Shown piece by piece: positions 1 through 7,996 of a stretch of 51,144 bases of DNA. The notes below the pieces were generated by a model, which saw nothing but the letters and a program-made list of their open reading frames with translations, was not told where the DNA came from and ran no database searches. How positions within the stretch are numbered: the stretch's first letter is position 1; every line of letters starts with the position of its first letter. Both the position numbers and the translations under genes were made by a program. This DNA is from an archaeon. Its GTDB lineage: Archaea; Thermoproteota; Nitrososphaeria; Nitrososphaerales; CADDZS01. The stretch lies in the NCBI GenBank assembly GCA_902812485.1, contig CADDZS010000003.1:1-51144 (forward strand). The letters are read 5' to 3'.

Positions 1-74
1 CTAGATGGCTTGGGTTTGGAAACTCTTCACTCTCTACAGATGTTTGCCTTCCACACACGCCGTCTAACAGGGCT

Positions 75-989
75 TCAAAGTGCTTTGCGATCTTCTCTTA
101 AGGATGCAAGGCAAGCCGTTTCGTTCAAGAGTTTTGCCGCAACTGCTGCTGTTGTGCCGTTGTCGTAGGGGACTGCGAGCTCCACAATGTCGAACACAGG
201 GATCTTAGCTCCACGTAAGGCGTAAATGTAATTCAGCACCTCTTCAGGTGTCAAGCCAAAGGGCTCAGGAGTTCCTACTGCAGGTACAAAGGCCGGATCC
301 ATTCCGTCTAGATCTATGCTTACATAGATTTGCTCGTGCTTTTCTGCGAATTCTCTCAGTTGTTCTGATCCCCTAGCCACATCGTGCGCTTGGTGCGCCG
401 CCAGAATATTGATCCCGAGTTGCTTTGCAAGCTTCCACTCCTCACTGCTGGCTGCTCTTGTTCCTATATGAAATACGTCCAATGCGTTCAATCCTCTCCT
501 CTCAATGAGCTGTCTCAGAAATGTTGCATGACTAAGCTCAAGCCCTGAAAACTCCTTTCTCAAGTCAAGGTGCGCATCAAATATTACGAGCCCAGTTGAA
601 TTCTTGGCACTCTTTGAATCGAGAAAAATTCCAAAAGACCCGTAAGTAATAGAATGCTCGCCTCCGAGGATCGCAATTGGAATCTTATCATTCACGAGCT
701 CACCTGTTACCTTTGCCACGCTTTCGATCATTTGCTCGATGTTGGCGGTTTGTCTAATGTTGCCCAGATCTTCAATTGTAGAGTTTTCCATGTCAACTCC
801 AAGCCTGTGGGAGAAAATCTCAATGTTTTGGAAAGCGGTTCGAATTGAGTTTGGTGCAAATCTGGAGCCTGGCCTGAAACAGGAGGTGTAGTCGAATGGA
901 ACACCAACGATTCTCAACGAGGCCTTCTTTCCCTTCACATTGAAGCTGATATTTGGATCTGAGGAAATGTAGAGTTCGGTATAGCTCAT
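75..989 (-). CDS. speB: Agmatinase/arginase-family ureohydrolase
   Basis: A 304-residue ureohydrolase, full length for the family. The binuclear manganese site is intact: GGEHS near residues 109-113, DAHLD at 138-142 and SIDLD at 224-228, followed by DPAFVPAVGTPEP. The third metal-site segment reads SHATF, as in many archaeal agmatinases. Family members release urea from agmatine, arginine or guanidino acids. In archaea the usual role is agmatine to putrescine in polyamine synthesis, but sequence alone does not fix the substrate. It is transcribed away from the PfkB kinase gene, with 96 bp between the starts. The ATG start follows a plausible TATA element. Confidence 0.9.
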   Translation of the reverse strand: MSYTELYISSDPNISFNVKGKKASLRIVGVPFDYTSCFRPGSRFAPNSIRTAFQNIEIFSHRLGVDMENSTIEDLGNIRQTANIEQMIESVAKVTGELVNDKIPIAILGGEHSITYGSFGIFLDSKSAKNSTGLVIFDAHLDLRKEFSGLELSHATFLRQLIERRGLNALDVFHIGTRAASSEEWKLAKQLGINILAAHQAHDVARGSEQLREFAEKHEQIYVSIDLDGMDPAFVPAVGTPEPFGLTPEEVLNYIYALRGAKIPVFDIVELAVPYDNGTTAAVAAKLLNETACLASLREDRKAL

Positions 990-1033
990 GTTGCTACTAC
1001 TTCTTCTTTCTCTTTGTAAATCGACTTGCTCTT

Positions 1034-1046
1034 ACTTATTTAAGGT
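1034..1046. promoter_or_regulatory. Shared TATA-like element of a divergent gene pair
   Basis: The stretch around CTTATTTAAG is A/T-rich and resembles an archaeal TATA box read on either strand. It lies about 45 bp from the ureohydrolase start and about 45 bp from the PfkB kinase start. Both distances would allow initiation some 25 bp downstream with a short leader. One element may serve both genes, or two may overlap. This is a sequence reading only. Confidence 0.4.
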
Positions 1047-1085
1047 GCTCACTTTGAAATAAGTGGGAAATCTTCGGCGAGAGTT

Positions 1086-2054
1086 ATGAATCAAAGCTTC
1101 TTTGATCGGAGCGATTACACTCCTAACACAGCTATAGTCACCGCGGGCCACGTAGTCATTGATCAGGTGATCGACACAATCGATCAAGAAAAGCCGAGAA
1201 TCTCTCTCGGAGGTCCTTCCTCTTACTCCTCCGTCGTCCTCAAGAGTCTTGGATACCAAAGCTTTGTGATCACGAAGGTCGGGAGCGACTTTCCAAAGAT
1301 ATATTCTGATTTTCTTAAGGAGAGAGGAGGCTTCAACCCGGAAAGAGTCAAGGTAAGTTCCTGCAAAACCACATCTTACAAGATTGACAGGACAACTTCA
1401 CCAAGAAGAATGTGGCTCCTCGCAAAATGCAAGCCCCTGACTTTTCATGATTTTGAGCCTGTGTTAGAGATTCTCGAACATTCCCGAGAGAAGACACTCA
1501 TCCTCAACCCAGTTGCTGGGGAGATTTCACTGTCTCTACTTGATCGGATTTCAAAGGAGTTTGAGTTCGTTCTTGTCGACTCTCAGGGTTTTGTGAGAAG
1601 AATCTCCCCACGAACTTCAGAGGTGACAATCAAACAAGGCCTCGATATTTCTTCTCTTTCGGGCGTGAATGTCCTAAAAGCGGATAGAGAAGAAATTGCA
1701 GGGTGGACGGGAAGCACAGACCTTGAAAAATCAATCATAGAAATCTCGAAATTTGTAGATACTATCCTTCTGACTTCAGGGCCGGGTGAAGTCGATGTTT
1801 ATGTTGGGGGAAAGAGGGTTTACAGAGCCACCCCTCCAGAAGTTGCGTCGAAAGACACAACTGGTGCTGGTGACATCATGCTTGCTTGTTTTGCGGCAAG
1901 ATATTCCGAAACGAAGGATATTGAGAGGGCTCTAAGTTTCGCAGTTTGCGCAGCTAGTCTTGCGGTGAGAAAAGTAGGGATCGAGAAATCATTACTAACT
2001 AAAGCTGAAGTTTTGAAAAGAGCACGAGATACGAAAATTGCGATTTGTCGGTAA
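1086..2054 (+). CDS. PfkB-family (ribokinase-like) carbohydrate or nucleoside kinase
   Basis: A 322-residue protein of the PfkB fold. The C-terminal signature DTTGAGD (about residues 257-263) supplies the catalytic aspartate and anion hole, and an LGGPSSYSSVVLKSLG segment near residue 41 matches the first PfkB signature region. These enzymes phosphorylate a sugar, polyol or nucleoside hydroxyl with ATP. The N-terminal segment recalls inositol-kinase-like members more than ribokinase, but this is an impression. No partner gene indicates the substrate. A second, unrelated-looking PfkB kinase lies at 35724-36803. Confidence 0.85.
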   Translation: MNQSFFDRSDYTPNTAIVTAGHVVIDQVIDTIDQEKPRISLGGPSSYSSVVLKSLGYQSFVITKVGSDFPKIYSDFLKERGGFNPERVKVSSCKTTSYKIDRTTSPRRMWLLAKCKPLTFHDFEPVLEILEHSREKTLILNPVAGEISLSLLDRISKEFEFVLVDSQGFVRRISPRTSEVTIKQGLDISSLSGVNVLKADREEIAGWTGSTDLEKSIIEISKFVDTILLTSGPGEVDVYVGGKRVYRATPPEVASKDTTGAGDIMLACFAARYSETKDIERALSFAVCAASLAVRKVGIEKSLLTKAEVLKRARDTKIAICR

Positions 2055-2225
2055 TGGGTCAAAGTTATAATCGCGCCGAAATATGGACGAGTATGTATGA
2101 AGTCAGTGAAGCTAAGCTGAGAAATCCCCTTTCATCTTCTGCTTCGTCTTCATGTTTGCCCCTGAGCGTTACTGAGAGGGATTCATAAAACGATGGCTCT
2201 TATCTCAAACAAACACTCATTAACA

Positions 2226-2307
2226 AACAAATTGTTTTTTGAGGGCACATTATAGCGATGTGATTTTTTCTTCCATCAAACAATTGCTTTTTCAGGACAT
2301 ATTATAG
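2226..2307 (+). repeat. Two-copy degenerate direct repeat
   Basis: Copy one (2226-2255) and copy two (2279-2307) share the pattern AACAA(A)TTG, a T-run, AGG, CA and ATTATAG. The repeat unit spacing is about 53 bp, and the copies differ by one gap and several substitutions. Each contains an ATTATAG that could act as a TATA box, so they may be duplicated promoters or protein-binding sites upstream of the purine-rich tract. Confidence 0.5.
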
Positions 2308-2699
2308 AGCACTCAATTAGCCGAGTATATAATGGCTATTTAAAGAGCGGATCGAAGCAAAAATTGGAAAAACAGATAGCAAATCTAGAGAGAGGAACTG
2401 AAGAGGAACGAAGGAAGGAAGGAAGGAAGAAGCTAGGGTTGCGCAAGGTATAGGAGAAGAAGAAAAGAAAGAAAGAGAAAGAGACAACAATAAGATCAGA
2501 AGTGAATTATCTGGAGAGTTCTTACTAGCTAGCAACAACAAAAAGAGCATTGAGGGAGAAAAAGGGTTCTTTTTCAGTCTTCAATGAAAAACCATGTGAG
2601 CTTATTATCCGCAAGATTAACCTATCCGAAATAGCCTCCATTTCCGAACAGCCCTGTGTGGGCCTTTCGAATTCCTTTCTTTCTTGCTTCTGTCAGTAA

Positions 2700-2717
2700 C
2701 ATCCCCATGAGGGGATG
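2700..2717. repeat. Perfect 7-bp hairpin
   Basis: CATCCCC, a four-base loop ATGA, then GGGGATG. The arms are perfectly complementary. The hairpin lies about 120 bp beyond the stop codon of rps19, which is read on the other strand, and could protect or end that transcript. No U-run follows on either strand, so an intrinsic terminator is doubtful. Confidence 0.4.
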
Positions 2718-2835
2718 AGGCGATGCTACAAGAACCATCTTCTTTGTTAGAGTCTGAATAAGGCACAACGATTCAAAAGAAGTTGAGTTCGCTCTAATTC
2801 TTTTTTTATTACACTATCTTGATCCGTTGTCCAAT

Positions 2836-3231
2836 TTACTTTAGCGGGACATAAAGGCTCGATCTTGAAGCTCCGATTCCAGGAGTTCCATGCACAACTT
2901 TTTTGTTCGTGATTACAAATTCCCCAAGATACCTTCCCACCATCTCTGGCTTTATTTCTAGAGGAACAAACTCTCTGCCCGAGTGGACTTGGATCGTCAG
3001 CCCTACCATGTACGGAAGTACAACTGTATCCCTGGCGTGAGTCTTTATCGGCCCCTTGATTTTGCCCTCCTTCATAAGCCTCGTTTCTTCTATCAGTTTC
3101 TTCTTCTCGTCGGATATCCCTCTGTTAAGAGAACGCCTCTGGCGGGAGGGAAGCAACTTGAGAAAAGATTCGAATGACATCCCTTGGAGCTGATCGAGAT
3201 TAAATCCTCGGTACTTGAACTCTCTTGGCAT
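2836..3231 (-). CDS. rps19: 30S ribosomal protein uS19
   Basis: 131 residues with the uS19 core. An ETRLMKEG segment is followed by the [15 protein letters not shown] region, then [18 protein letters not shown], and the family-typical end in which [20 protein letters not shown] is readable. The N-terminal extension is archaeal in type. It binds the head of the small subunit with uS13. It is the last gene of the minus-strand block; in most archaea uL22 would follow directly, but here non-coding DNA follows. The start is an ATG 59 bp after the uL2 stop. Confidence 0.95.
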   Translation of the reverse strand: MPREFKYRGFNLDQLQGMSFESFLKLLPSRQRRSLNRGISDEKKKLIEETRLMKEGKIKGPIKTHARDTVVLPYMVGLTIQVHSGREFVPLEIKPEMVGRYLGEFVITNKKVVHGTPGIGASRSSLYVPLK

Positions 3232-3290
3232 CTTATACTTTGTTTCTCCCTTTTTGCTTTAGATTTGTATGAGTATTCCTTTGACAATAA

Positions 3291-4049
3291 TTATTGCTTT
3301 TCTGAGGCACTTGCTATTGGTGCTCTTGCCAGTCTCTTTCTTCCAGTCTTTCTCGGGGCTATGTGTCCGACTTTTCTTCCAGGCGGCGCGTTTCTTGAGG
3401 TGGAAGTCGACTTACCCGGGTGCTGATGCCGTCCACCGCCGAATGGATGATACACAACGGCCATTGCTATCCCCCTCATTCTAGGATAAATTTTCCCTTT
3501 TGCCTTCATGAGGTGATATCTTGGTCCAGCTCTTAAGAATGGTTTCTCCGTTCTTCCAGCTCCACTCACAATTCCTATGGTTGCTCTACAGTCATTTGGC
3601 AGAACCGCTGTTTTTCCTGAAGGAAGCTTGATCACTGAACCTTGTGGATTGTTAGCAAATAATATTGCGGAAGCTCCAGAATTTCGAACGAGTCTACCTC
3701 CATCTCCCGCATGTCGCTCAATGTTGCAGATTGTTGTTCCTTCAGGAATCCTCGAAAGGGGGAGGATGTTTCCGGGACCGACAGGTGCATCGGGTCCTAT
3801 CACAAGGGTCGAGCCAACTTTTGTCCCCAAAGTGGCAGGAAGAAAGTATCTTCTTCTGTTCCCCTCAAATGCAACCTGAGCAAGAGGATATTCCCTTCCT
3901 CTTTCATGTAAAATGTTAACGACTCTTCCGTATAGAGTTTGACCTGGACCAGTAAATGGATAACCAACCCTAGCGAATCTTCCCTTGGAAGGGGCTCTGA
4001 ATTGAATTCCACCCTTCCCTCTTCGCCGCTGTAGAGTCCTCTTTCCCAT
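3291..4049 (-). CDS. rpl2: 50S ribosomal protein uL2
   Basis: About 252 residues from the ATG giving MGKRTLQRRRG, the usual archaeal beginning; an in-frame GTG lies three codons upstream (4058) and is less likely. The conserved C-terminal segment RMRGIAMAVVYHPFGGGRHQH carries the histidine region near the peptidyl-transferase centre. The tail is basic, ending GRKRLARAPIASASEKQ. The ATG lies 5 bp after the uL23 stop, so the two genes are probably translationally coupled. Confidence 0.95.
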   Translation of the reverse strand: MGKRTLQRRRGKGGIQFRAPSKGRFARVGYPFTGPGQTLYGRVVNILHERGREYPLAQVAFEGNRRRYFLPATLGTKVGSTLVIGPDAPVGPGNILPLSRIPEGTTICNIERHAGDGGRLVRNSGASAILFANNPQGSVIKLPSGKTAVLPNDCRATIGIVSGAGRTEKPFLRAGPRYHLMKAKGKIYPRMRGIAMAVVYHPFGGGRHQHPGKSTSTSRNAPPGRKVGHIAPRKTGRKRLARAPIASASEKQ

Positions 4050-4054
4050 GCCTA

Positions 4055-4330
4055 TCACATCAAACCGAGTTTTGAAGCAAGATCGCTAGCCGGATTCTCA
4101 GGCGCAAGCTTCACGTATGCCTTCTTTCCGACTACAGTGATCGCGGTGTTTACAGTCTGCACCTTTACTTCGTAAAGGGTTTCGATTGCTCTCCTTATTC
4201 GCGATTTTGATGCCCTTGCATCGACCAAGAATACAAGCTTATTCTGGCGTTCAATAAGGTCGAATGTCTTCTCAGTCACGTAAGGTCTCAACACGATTTT
4301 GAGAGCATCTTCAGGACGCATATCTTTCAC
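4055..4330 (-). CDS. rpl23: 50S ribosomal protein uL23
   Basis: 91 residues with the uL23 fold: IVLRPYVTEKTFDLIERQNK at the start, the KSRIRRAIETLYEVKV helix, and VNTAITVVGKKAYVKL. It sits at the polypeptide exit tunnel and helps dock SRP and chaperones. The 5' end overlaps the end of rpl4. Two ATG codons (4330 and 4321) are possible starts and both overlap. Confidence 0.93.
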   Translation of the reverse strand: MKDMRPEDALKIVLRPYVTEKTFDLIERQNKLVFLVDARASKSRIRRAIETLYEVKVQTVNTAITVVGKKAYVKLAPENPASDLASKLGLM

Positions 4331-5150
4331 CTATTTCAGAGAGATAGGCAGGAATTTCACCAATTGCTTTCTCAGACCATATTGTAAATCTTCCAAGGCT
4401 CGAACCCGGCGCGAGATCGAGAACAGAGAGATCTGTTGGTTTTCTGACAACAATCCCAGACATAGACTTCAATCGCTCTCGAATGACCGAGTCATCAGAG
4501 ACGACCAGCAATGGTCCTACGGCGTGCTTCATAACTCTAGCAATACTCGAACGATTCTTCTTCCTCTTCCCCTTATACGTGCTTTTCAATCTCCTTAGCT
4601 CGTCGGTTGCTCCGAGCAAGGCTAGCAATTTCCTCAGATCCCTTGCTTTCTCAATCTTCTCGAGATCGCTGGAAACTACAATAGGAAGTGGAAGATCACT
4701 TCCAAACACATGTCCTCTGCGTATAACGAGGCTTCGATCAGCTGTAGCCGCAATGGCAGACGCAAGAGCCAATCTTCTCTCCTTTTTATTCACTCTTTTC
4801 CAGATGTTTCTATCCGAGCGAGGCGGAAAAGGCAATCTTCCGTGGACGACACTTGCGATTCCCCCTGCCATTCCCGATTTTGAATAACGTTCGCCTTTGA
4901 CTCTCGGAACTCTCGAGATACCTCGTCCGGTTGGAGGGTTGTACGTCTCCGCAGATGTCCTTTCACCTGCGAGAAGATCACGCCCCTGCTTCTTTCTCTT
5001 ATGGGAATCTAGCGCTACGAATACCCGATGAACAACATCTTCCCTAACAGGAGTTCGAAAGACAGCTGGAAGAGTGATCTTTCCCTTTTCCTTTCCTTCA
5101 AGATCTAGCACAGGAACTTGTGTTTGAAGGTGACTTTCAATAGAAGACAT
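4311..5150 (-). CDS. rpl4: 50S ribosomal protein uL4
   Basis: 279 residues, the usual length for archaeal uL4. The long extended loop that lines the exit tunnel is recognisable (TYNPPTGRGISRVPRVKGER and the following GGIASVVHGRLPFPP). The globular C-terminal part contains SSIARVMKHAVGPLLVVSDD. It lies between rpl3 and rpl23 in the standard order and overlaps rpl23. The ATG start is 93 bp from the uL3 stop. Confidence 0.94.
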   Translation of the reverse strand: MSSIESHLQTQVPVLDLEGKEKGKITLPAVFRTPVREDVVHRVFVALDSHKRKKQGRDLLAGERTSAETYNPPTGRGISRVPRVKGERYSKSGMAGGIASVVHGRLPFPPRSDRNIWKRVNKKERRLALASAIAATADRSLVIRRGHVFGSDLPLPIVVSSDLEKIEKARDLRKLLALLGATDELRRLKSTYKGKRKKNRSSIARVMKHAVGPLLVVSDDSVIRERLKSMSGIVVRKPTDLSVLDLAPGSSLGRFTIWSEKAIGEIPAYLSEIGERYAS

Positions 5151-5243
5151 CTTGCCAACTCACTTCCTTTTTTTCCTTGAATTCGTTGAATAACCGACAG
5201 AACTATCAGAACGGCCTGGCGCTTGATGACGAAGTGTACATCT

Positions 5244-6353
5244 TCATGTCTTTGCTTTCTGCTCCTGATATATTGGTACAGCTACGAGTTGGCGGATTGC
5301 CTGTCCTGCAATGTTGAGCTCGATAATTCTTGGCTCTTTGATTTTCCCTCTTCTCGGATTTAGAGGTAGGCGGAGATCGACAAATCTCTTCGGAGGCCCT
5401 GGAATTGAGCCTTTGAGCACTGCAAAATCACCTCTAACTTCTCCAAAGTGTTCAAACCCCCCTGGAGGGGTGATTCTTGTCTGTGAAGTGTTGCCGACAA
5501 AAAGTACTCTGTTGTTGAGAGCTATTCTTTGGTGGAAGCCCATTTGCCCAGCCCTTGGAACAGTGTACATTACTGTGGCCGGATGCCAAGGGCTTATGAC
5601 TCCCACCGCTCGCACACTTTTTCTCGACTTGTGTTGCTTTCTCTTCACGCCAAACCTGGTGACGGGGCCTTCGAATCCTTTACCCTTCGTAACTGCAATA
5701 GCGTCCACGAATGAACCAGGTTTCAAAAATTCAGCCGCTCTCACAGTCTTTCCAAGGATTTGTTTTGCGTATTCGTACTGATGCTGAATACCCTTTCCTC
5801 CTACAAGAGAGATCTCCTCTACCTGTGGCCTATCTGTTGAAAGCCCAGCTTCGCTCGGGACTACTCCAATTATCATTGCAAGTCTTGTCGCTTGGGGTAA
5901 CAATTTTTCAAATTTCTCAGTCTTTTTTATTCGATCAGAAGCCTTTGAGGACTTCTCCTTTCCTTTTTCTCCTTTTGAATCAGAGATAGAAGAAGATTGA
6001 GAAATTCTCTTACTGACAGCTTCGTCGAGATCATCCGCAAATAGATCGCACAAGACTCTTTCTGCGCCTTCAATTCGGGTGTAGGCTCTAACTCCATAAA
6101 CATGAATATCTGGTAATGAGACAACAGTCGCCGGGTTGAAAGTCGGCTTTCCAAAGTTTGGAGTCTTTTCTCTGTCATCTACAACTATTGCATGAATCAT
6201 CCCGACCTTGAAAGCTGGAAAACCTGCCAGCATCGGACGATCTCCACCAAGCATGACCCAGTTTCTAACACGAGGAACAAGCAATCCATGCCGTGCCCTG
6301 GGATAGAAAGCAAGAGATCCCCTTCTGGGCGCATTATGTTTGCGATGCCCCAT
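5244..6353 (-). CDS. rpl3: 50S ribosomal protein uL3
   Basis: 369 residues, typical of archaeal/eukaryotic uL3. The beginning MGHRKHNAPRRGSLAFYPRA is characteristic, and the central GKGFEGPVTRFGVKRKQHKS segment matches the tip that reaches the peptidyl-transferase centre. A lysine/serine-rich insertion around residues 115-145 is lineage-specific and probably surface-exposed. It follows the SPOUT methyltransferase gene after about 50 bp, the usual archaeal arrangement. Confidence 0.95.
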   Translation of the reverse strand: MGHRKHNAPRRGSLAFYPRARHGLLVPRVRNWVMLGGDRPMLAGFPAFKVGMIHAIVVDDREKTPNFGKPTFNPATVVSLPDIHVYGVRAYTRIEGAERVLCDLFADDLDEAVSKRISQSSSISDSKGEKGKEKSSKASDRIKKTEKFEKLLPQATRLAMIIGVVPSEAGLSTDRPQVEEISLVGGKGIQHQYEYAKQILGKTVRAAEFLKPGSFVDAIAVTKGKGFEGPVTRFGVKRKQHKSRKSVRAVGVISPWHPATVMYTVPRAGQMGFHQRIALNNRVLFVGNTSQTRITPPGGFEHFGEVRGDFAVLKGSIPGPPKRFVDLRLPLNPRRGKIKEPRIIELNIAGQAIRQLVAVPIYQEQKAKT

Positions 6354-6403
6354 AGCAGAAACGCTTCGTTCTACTTTACGTCGCTTAATCTTCTTTTAAG
6401 CAT

Positions 6404-7228
6404 TTACAGCCTGATCGCTATATTGAGAATTGAAAGCGTTCCGAGGATCGCTTCGTCGAGCCTGACAGTCTCAACCTTCTGGGATGGGAACATGTTTAGA
6501 ACGACTGATTTAGGAAAGTCTTCTGGCTTCCCGCTGAGGTCTTGCCTCAGCAATTCGTGAATCCCCAGCTCGGGTGATCCGAAGCAAATTAGGATTCGAG
6601 ATGCCTTTCCGCATCTGTCGCAGAATTCTTGCCAGATCTGGCTCACATCTTTGCCAAGTCGACTCGTCAAGATGATAAGGTCAAAATCAGCGCTTTTCAA
6701 AAATCTGCTTAAACTAGGGGCGCGTCTCACCTCATAGCCCCAATATTCGTCTTTGGGCTCTTTCGCTTGAATGACCTGAAGCGGTTTCAAAGAGATCACT
6801 TTCACTCTCATTCTTTGCCCCTCATGTCCTGTGCCGCTAAAGTATGCAAGCTCCCGAGAACCGATGTCTGCCTTAAGCTGTCCATTTTGAAAGACAAGCA
6901 CAGCTTCCCGGATTTCTTCAATTTTTGGTTCTTCTCTGACCATGTGAGGCAGCGTTCTGAGGGGAGGCAACAATCCTGCAAATTCTAGATCGGGTCGACG
7001 AGGAAACAAACGTTTTCTGAGATATTGAGGTGTTTCCATGTACTCCAAGATCAAACGGGCAGTTTCGTAGTCCTTCTCAAAATTTCCTGACATGTCTCTG
7101 TATATGTAAATTCGTTCAATTCCGAATATGGAACAAGATCTGGCGATCCAGCCTGTCTTCACAGTCTTCCCTCTGAGAGAGTCGCTGTCTTCTGCGAACA
7201 AAGAATCTGGTATTCCTATGGCAATCAT
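6404..7228 (-). CDS. SPOUT-class RNA methyltransferase upstream of rpl3 (DUF171 family)
   Basis: 274 residues. The N-terminal half has an ARSCSIFGIERIYIYRD segment, an OB-like domain sits in the middle, and the C-terminal knot region contains CFGSPELGIHE and NMFPSQKVETVRLDEAILG. These features match the archaeal SPOUT family that heads the uL3 operon, the relative of eukaryotic SPOUT1/CENP-32. The family is predicted to use S-adenosylmethionine to methylate RNA, probably rRNA. Target and position cannot be read from this sequence. It is the first gene of the inverted ribosomal block. Confidence 0.85.
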   Translation of the reverse strand: MIAIGIPDSLFAEDSDSLRGKTVKTGWIARSCSIFGIERIYIYRDMSGNFEKDYETARLILEYMETPQYLRKRLFPRRPDLEFAGLLPPLRTLPHMVREEPKIEEIREAVLVFQNGQLKADIGSRELAYFSGTGHEGQRMRVKVISLKPLQVIQAKEPKDEYWGYEVRRAPSLSRFLKSADFDLIILTSRLGKDVSQIWQEFCDRCGKASRILICFGSPELGIHELLRQDLSGKPEDFPKSVVLNMFPSQKVETVRLDEAILGTLSILNIAIRL

Positions 7229-7265
7229 CTAAAAAAGATCCAGCGCATTTGTTTTCTGATCGGCT

Positions 7266-7277
7266 GAAAACTTAAAG
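7266..7277 (-). promoter_or_regulatory. TATA-like element of the SPOUT-uL3-uS19 operon
   Basis: On the minus strand the sequence reads ACTTTAAGTTTT, about 40 bp before the SPOUT methyltransferase ATG. Spacing and composition fit an archaeal promoter for the whole minus-strand ribosomal block. Confidence 0.4.
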
Positions 7278-7399
7278 TAACTTGCACAATGAAAAAGGAA
7301 GGGGCTAGCAACCATCACAAAAAGCGAAGTTGACCCGATGTATTGAAGGATTCATAAATTTGGATAACAAAAGAACGAAAGGAGAGTGAGAGCCTTTAG

Positions 7400-7876
7400 A
7401 TGAAGAGCGAGGAATCAGAGCAGGGGGAAAGCTCCAATCCTTCAGAGCCAAGCTCCTCCGCATCCGAAGATATTGATTTGAAGATGTTGAACGCAAAAAG
7501 ACTGATAGAATTGAGAAGAAGAGCTGTAAGGCTCTCTTCCGTAACAAAGGAGAAGACTTCTGGAAAGGAAAGTAGTAAGGAATCTCAATATGCTTCGGCG
7601 GAAGAGGATAGAAAGATAGTGATGCGTGCCCTCATTGAAAGAGGGGACGAGGTTCTCATGGCCGCGGAATCTAGTTACCCGAGAGAAACGGCAGCGCTCG
7701 TTCATGCCATTGCTGATCTCATAAGGAAGGGAAAAGTCTCAACAATAACAGGAGGCGAGCTGCTTCAGTTCTTCAGATCATTGGGAATGAGAGTTAGCGT
7801 CCCGACGTCTATCACGGTCCAGGAGCATGGGAAATTCGTTAGCCTCGCAGACAAGCTCAAAAGAGAAACTGAATGA
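7400..7876 (+). CDS. PDCD5-like (TFAR19-related) DNA-binding protein
   Basis: 158 residues. A serine/glutamate-rich N-terminal tail is followed by a basic helix (DLKMLNAKRLIELRRRAVRL), a variable linker, and a three-helix C-terminal region (about 68-150) spaced like PDCD5: a short turn with a proline, the ALVHAIADLIRKGKVS helix, the ELLQFFRSLGM helix, and a basic end. Archaeal PDCD5 proteins are small nucleic-acid-binding proteins often found near ribosomal genes. Similarity is by pattern and spacing, so the call is moderate. It has its own TATA-like sequence near 7351 and a GGAG motif upstream. It lies in the gap created by the rearrangement of the ribosomal cluster. Confidence 0.6.
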   Translation: MKSEESEQGESSNPSEPSSSASEDIDLKMLNAKRLIELRRRAVRLSSVTKEKTSGKESSKESQYASAEEDRKIVMRALIERGDEVLMAAESSYPRETAALVHAIADLIRKGKVSTITGGELLQFFRSLGMRVSVPTSITVQEHGKFVSLADKLKRETE

Positions 7877-7996
7877 TTGAAAAAAGATGGGAAAAAAGAC
7901 GAAAAAGCAAAGAAATGTTCAGGAGACTTCCGTTCAAGAAGTAACGTTTTCTTCTTCTTCCTCTTTTTCTTCAACGACCGAAACAACTTGGGTTTC

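Larger units (their letters stand above)
2055..2835. other. Long non-coding region between a PfkB kinase gene and rps19
   Basis: About 780 bp without a convincing gene. It holds a degenerate direct repeat (2226-2307), a TATA-like element near 2323-2332, a purine-rich plus-strand tract (about 2350-2560) with an AAGG microsatellite at 2410-2429, a hairpin with 7-bp arms at 2558-2575 and another at 2700-2717. Open frames here read as low-complexity Leu/Ser strings and are artefacts of the purine bias. A non-coding RNA starting near 2350 and ending at the 2558-2575 hairpin is possible but not shown. Confidence 0.4.

Noticed and set aside
2317-2550. 77-codon open frame on the minus strand, Leu/Ser/Phe-rich
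   Set aside because: It is the complement of a purine-rich tract; composition mimics a membrane segment but there is no start context or domain.
2590-2760. Possible C/D-box or SRP-like RNA near the 2700-2717 hairpin
   Set aside because: GATGAG and CTGA strings occur but not in a proper C/D arrangement, and no SRP RNA core is seen.
6514-6523. AGGAAAGTC-like string resembling an RNase P RNA core
   Set aside because: It lies inside the SPOUT methyltransferase gene and the flanks lack the other conserved RNase P RNA elements.
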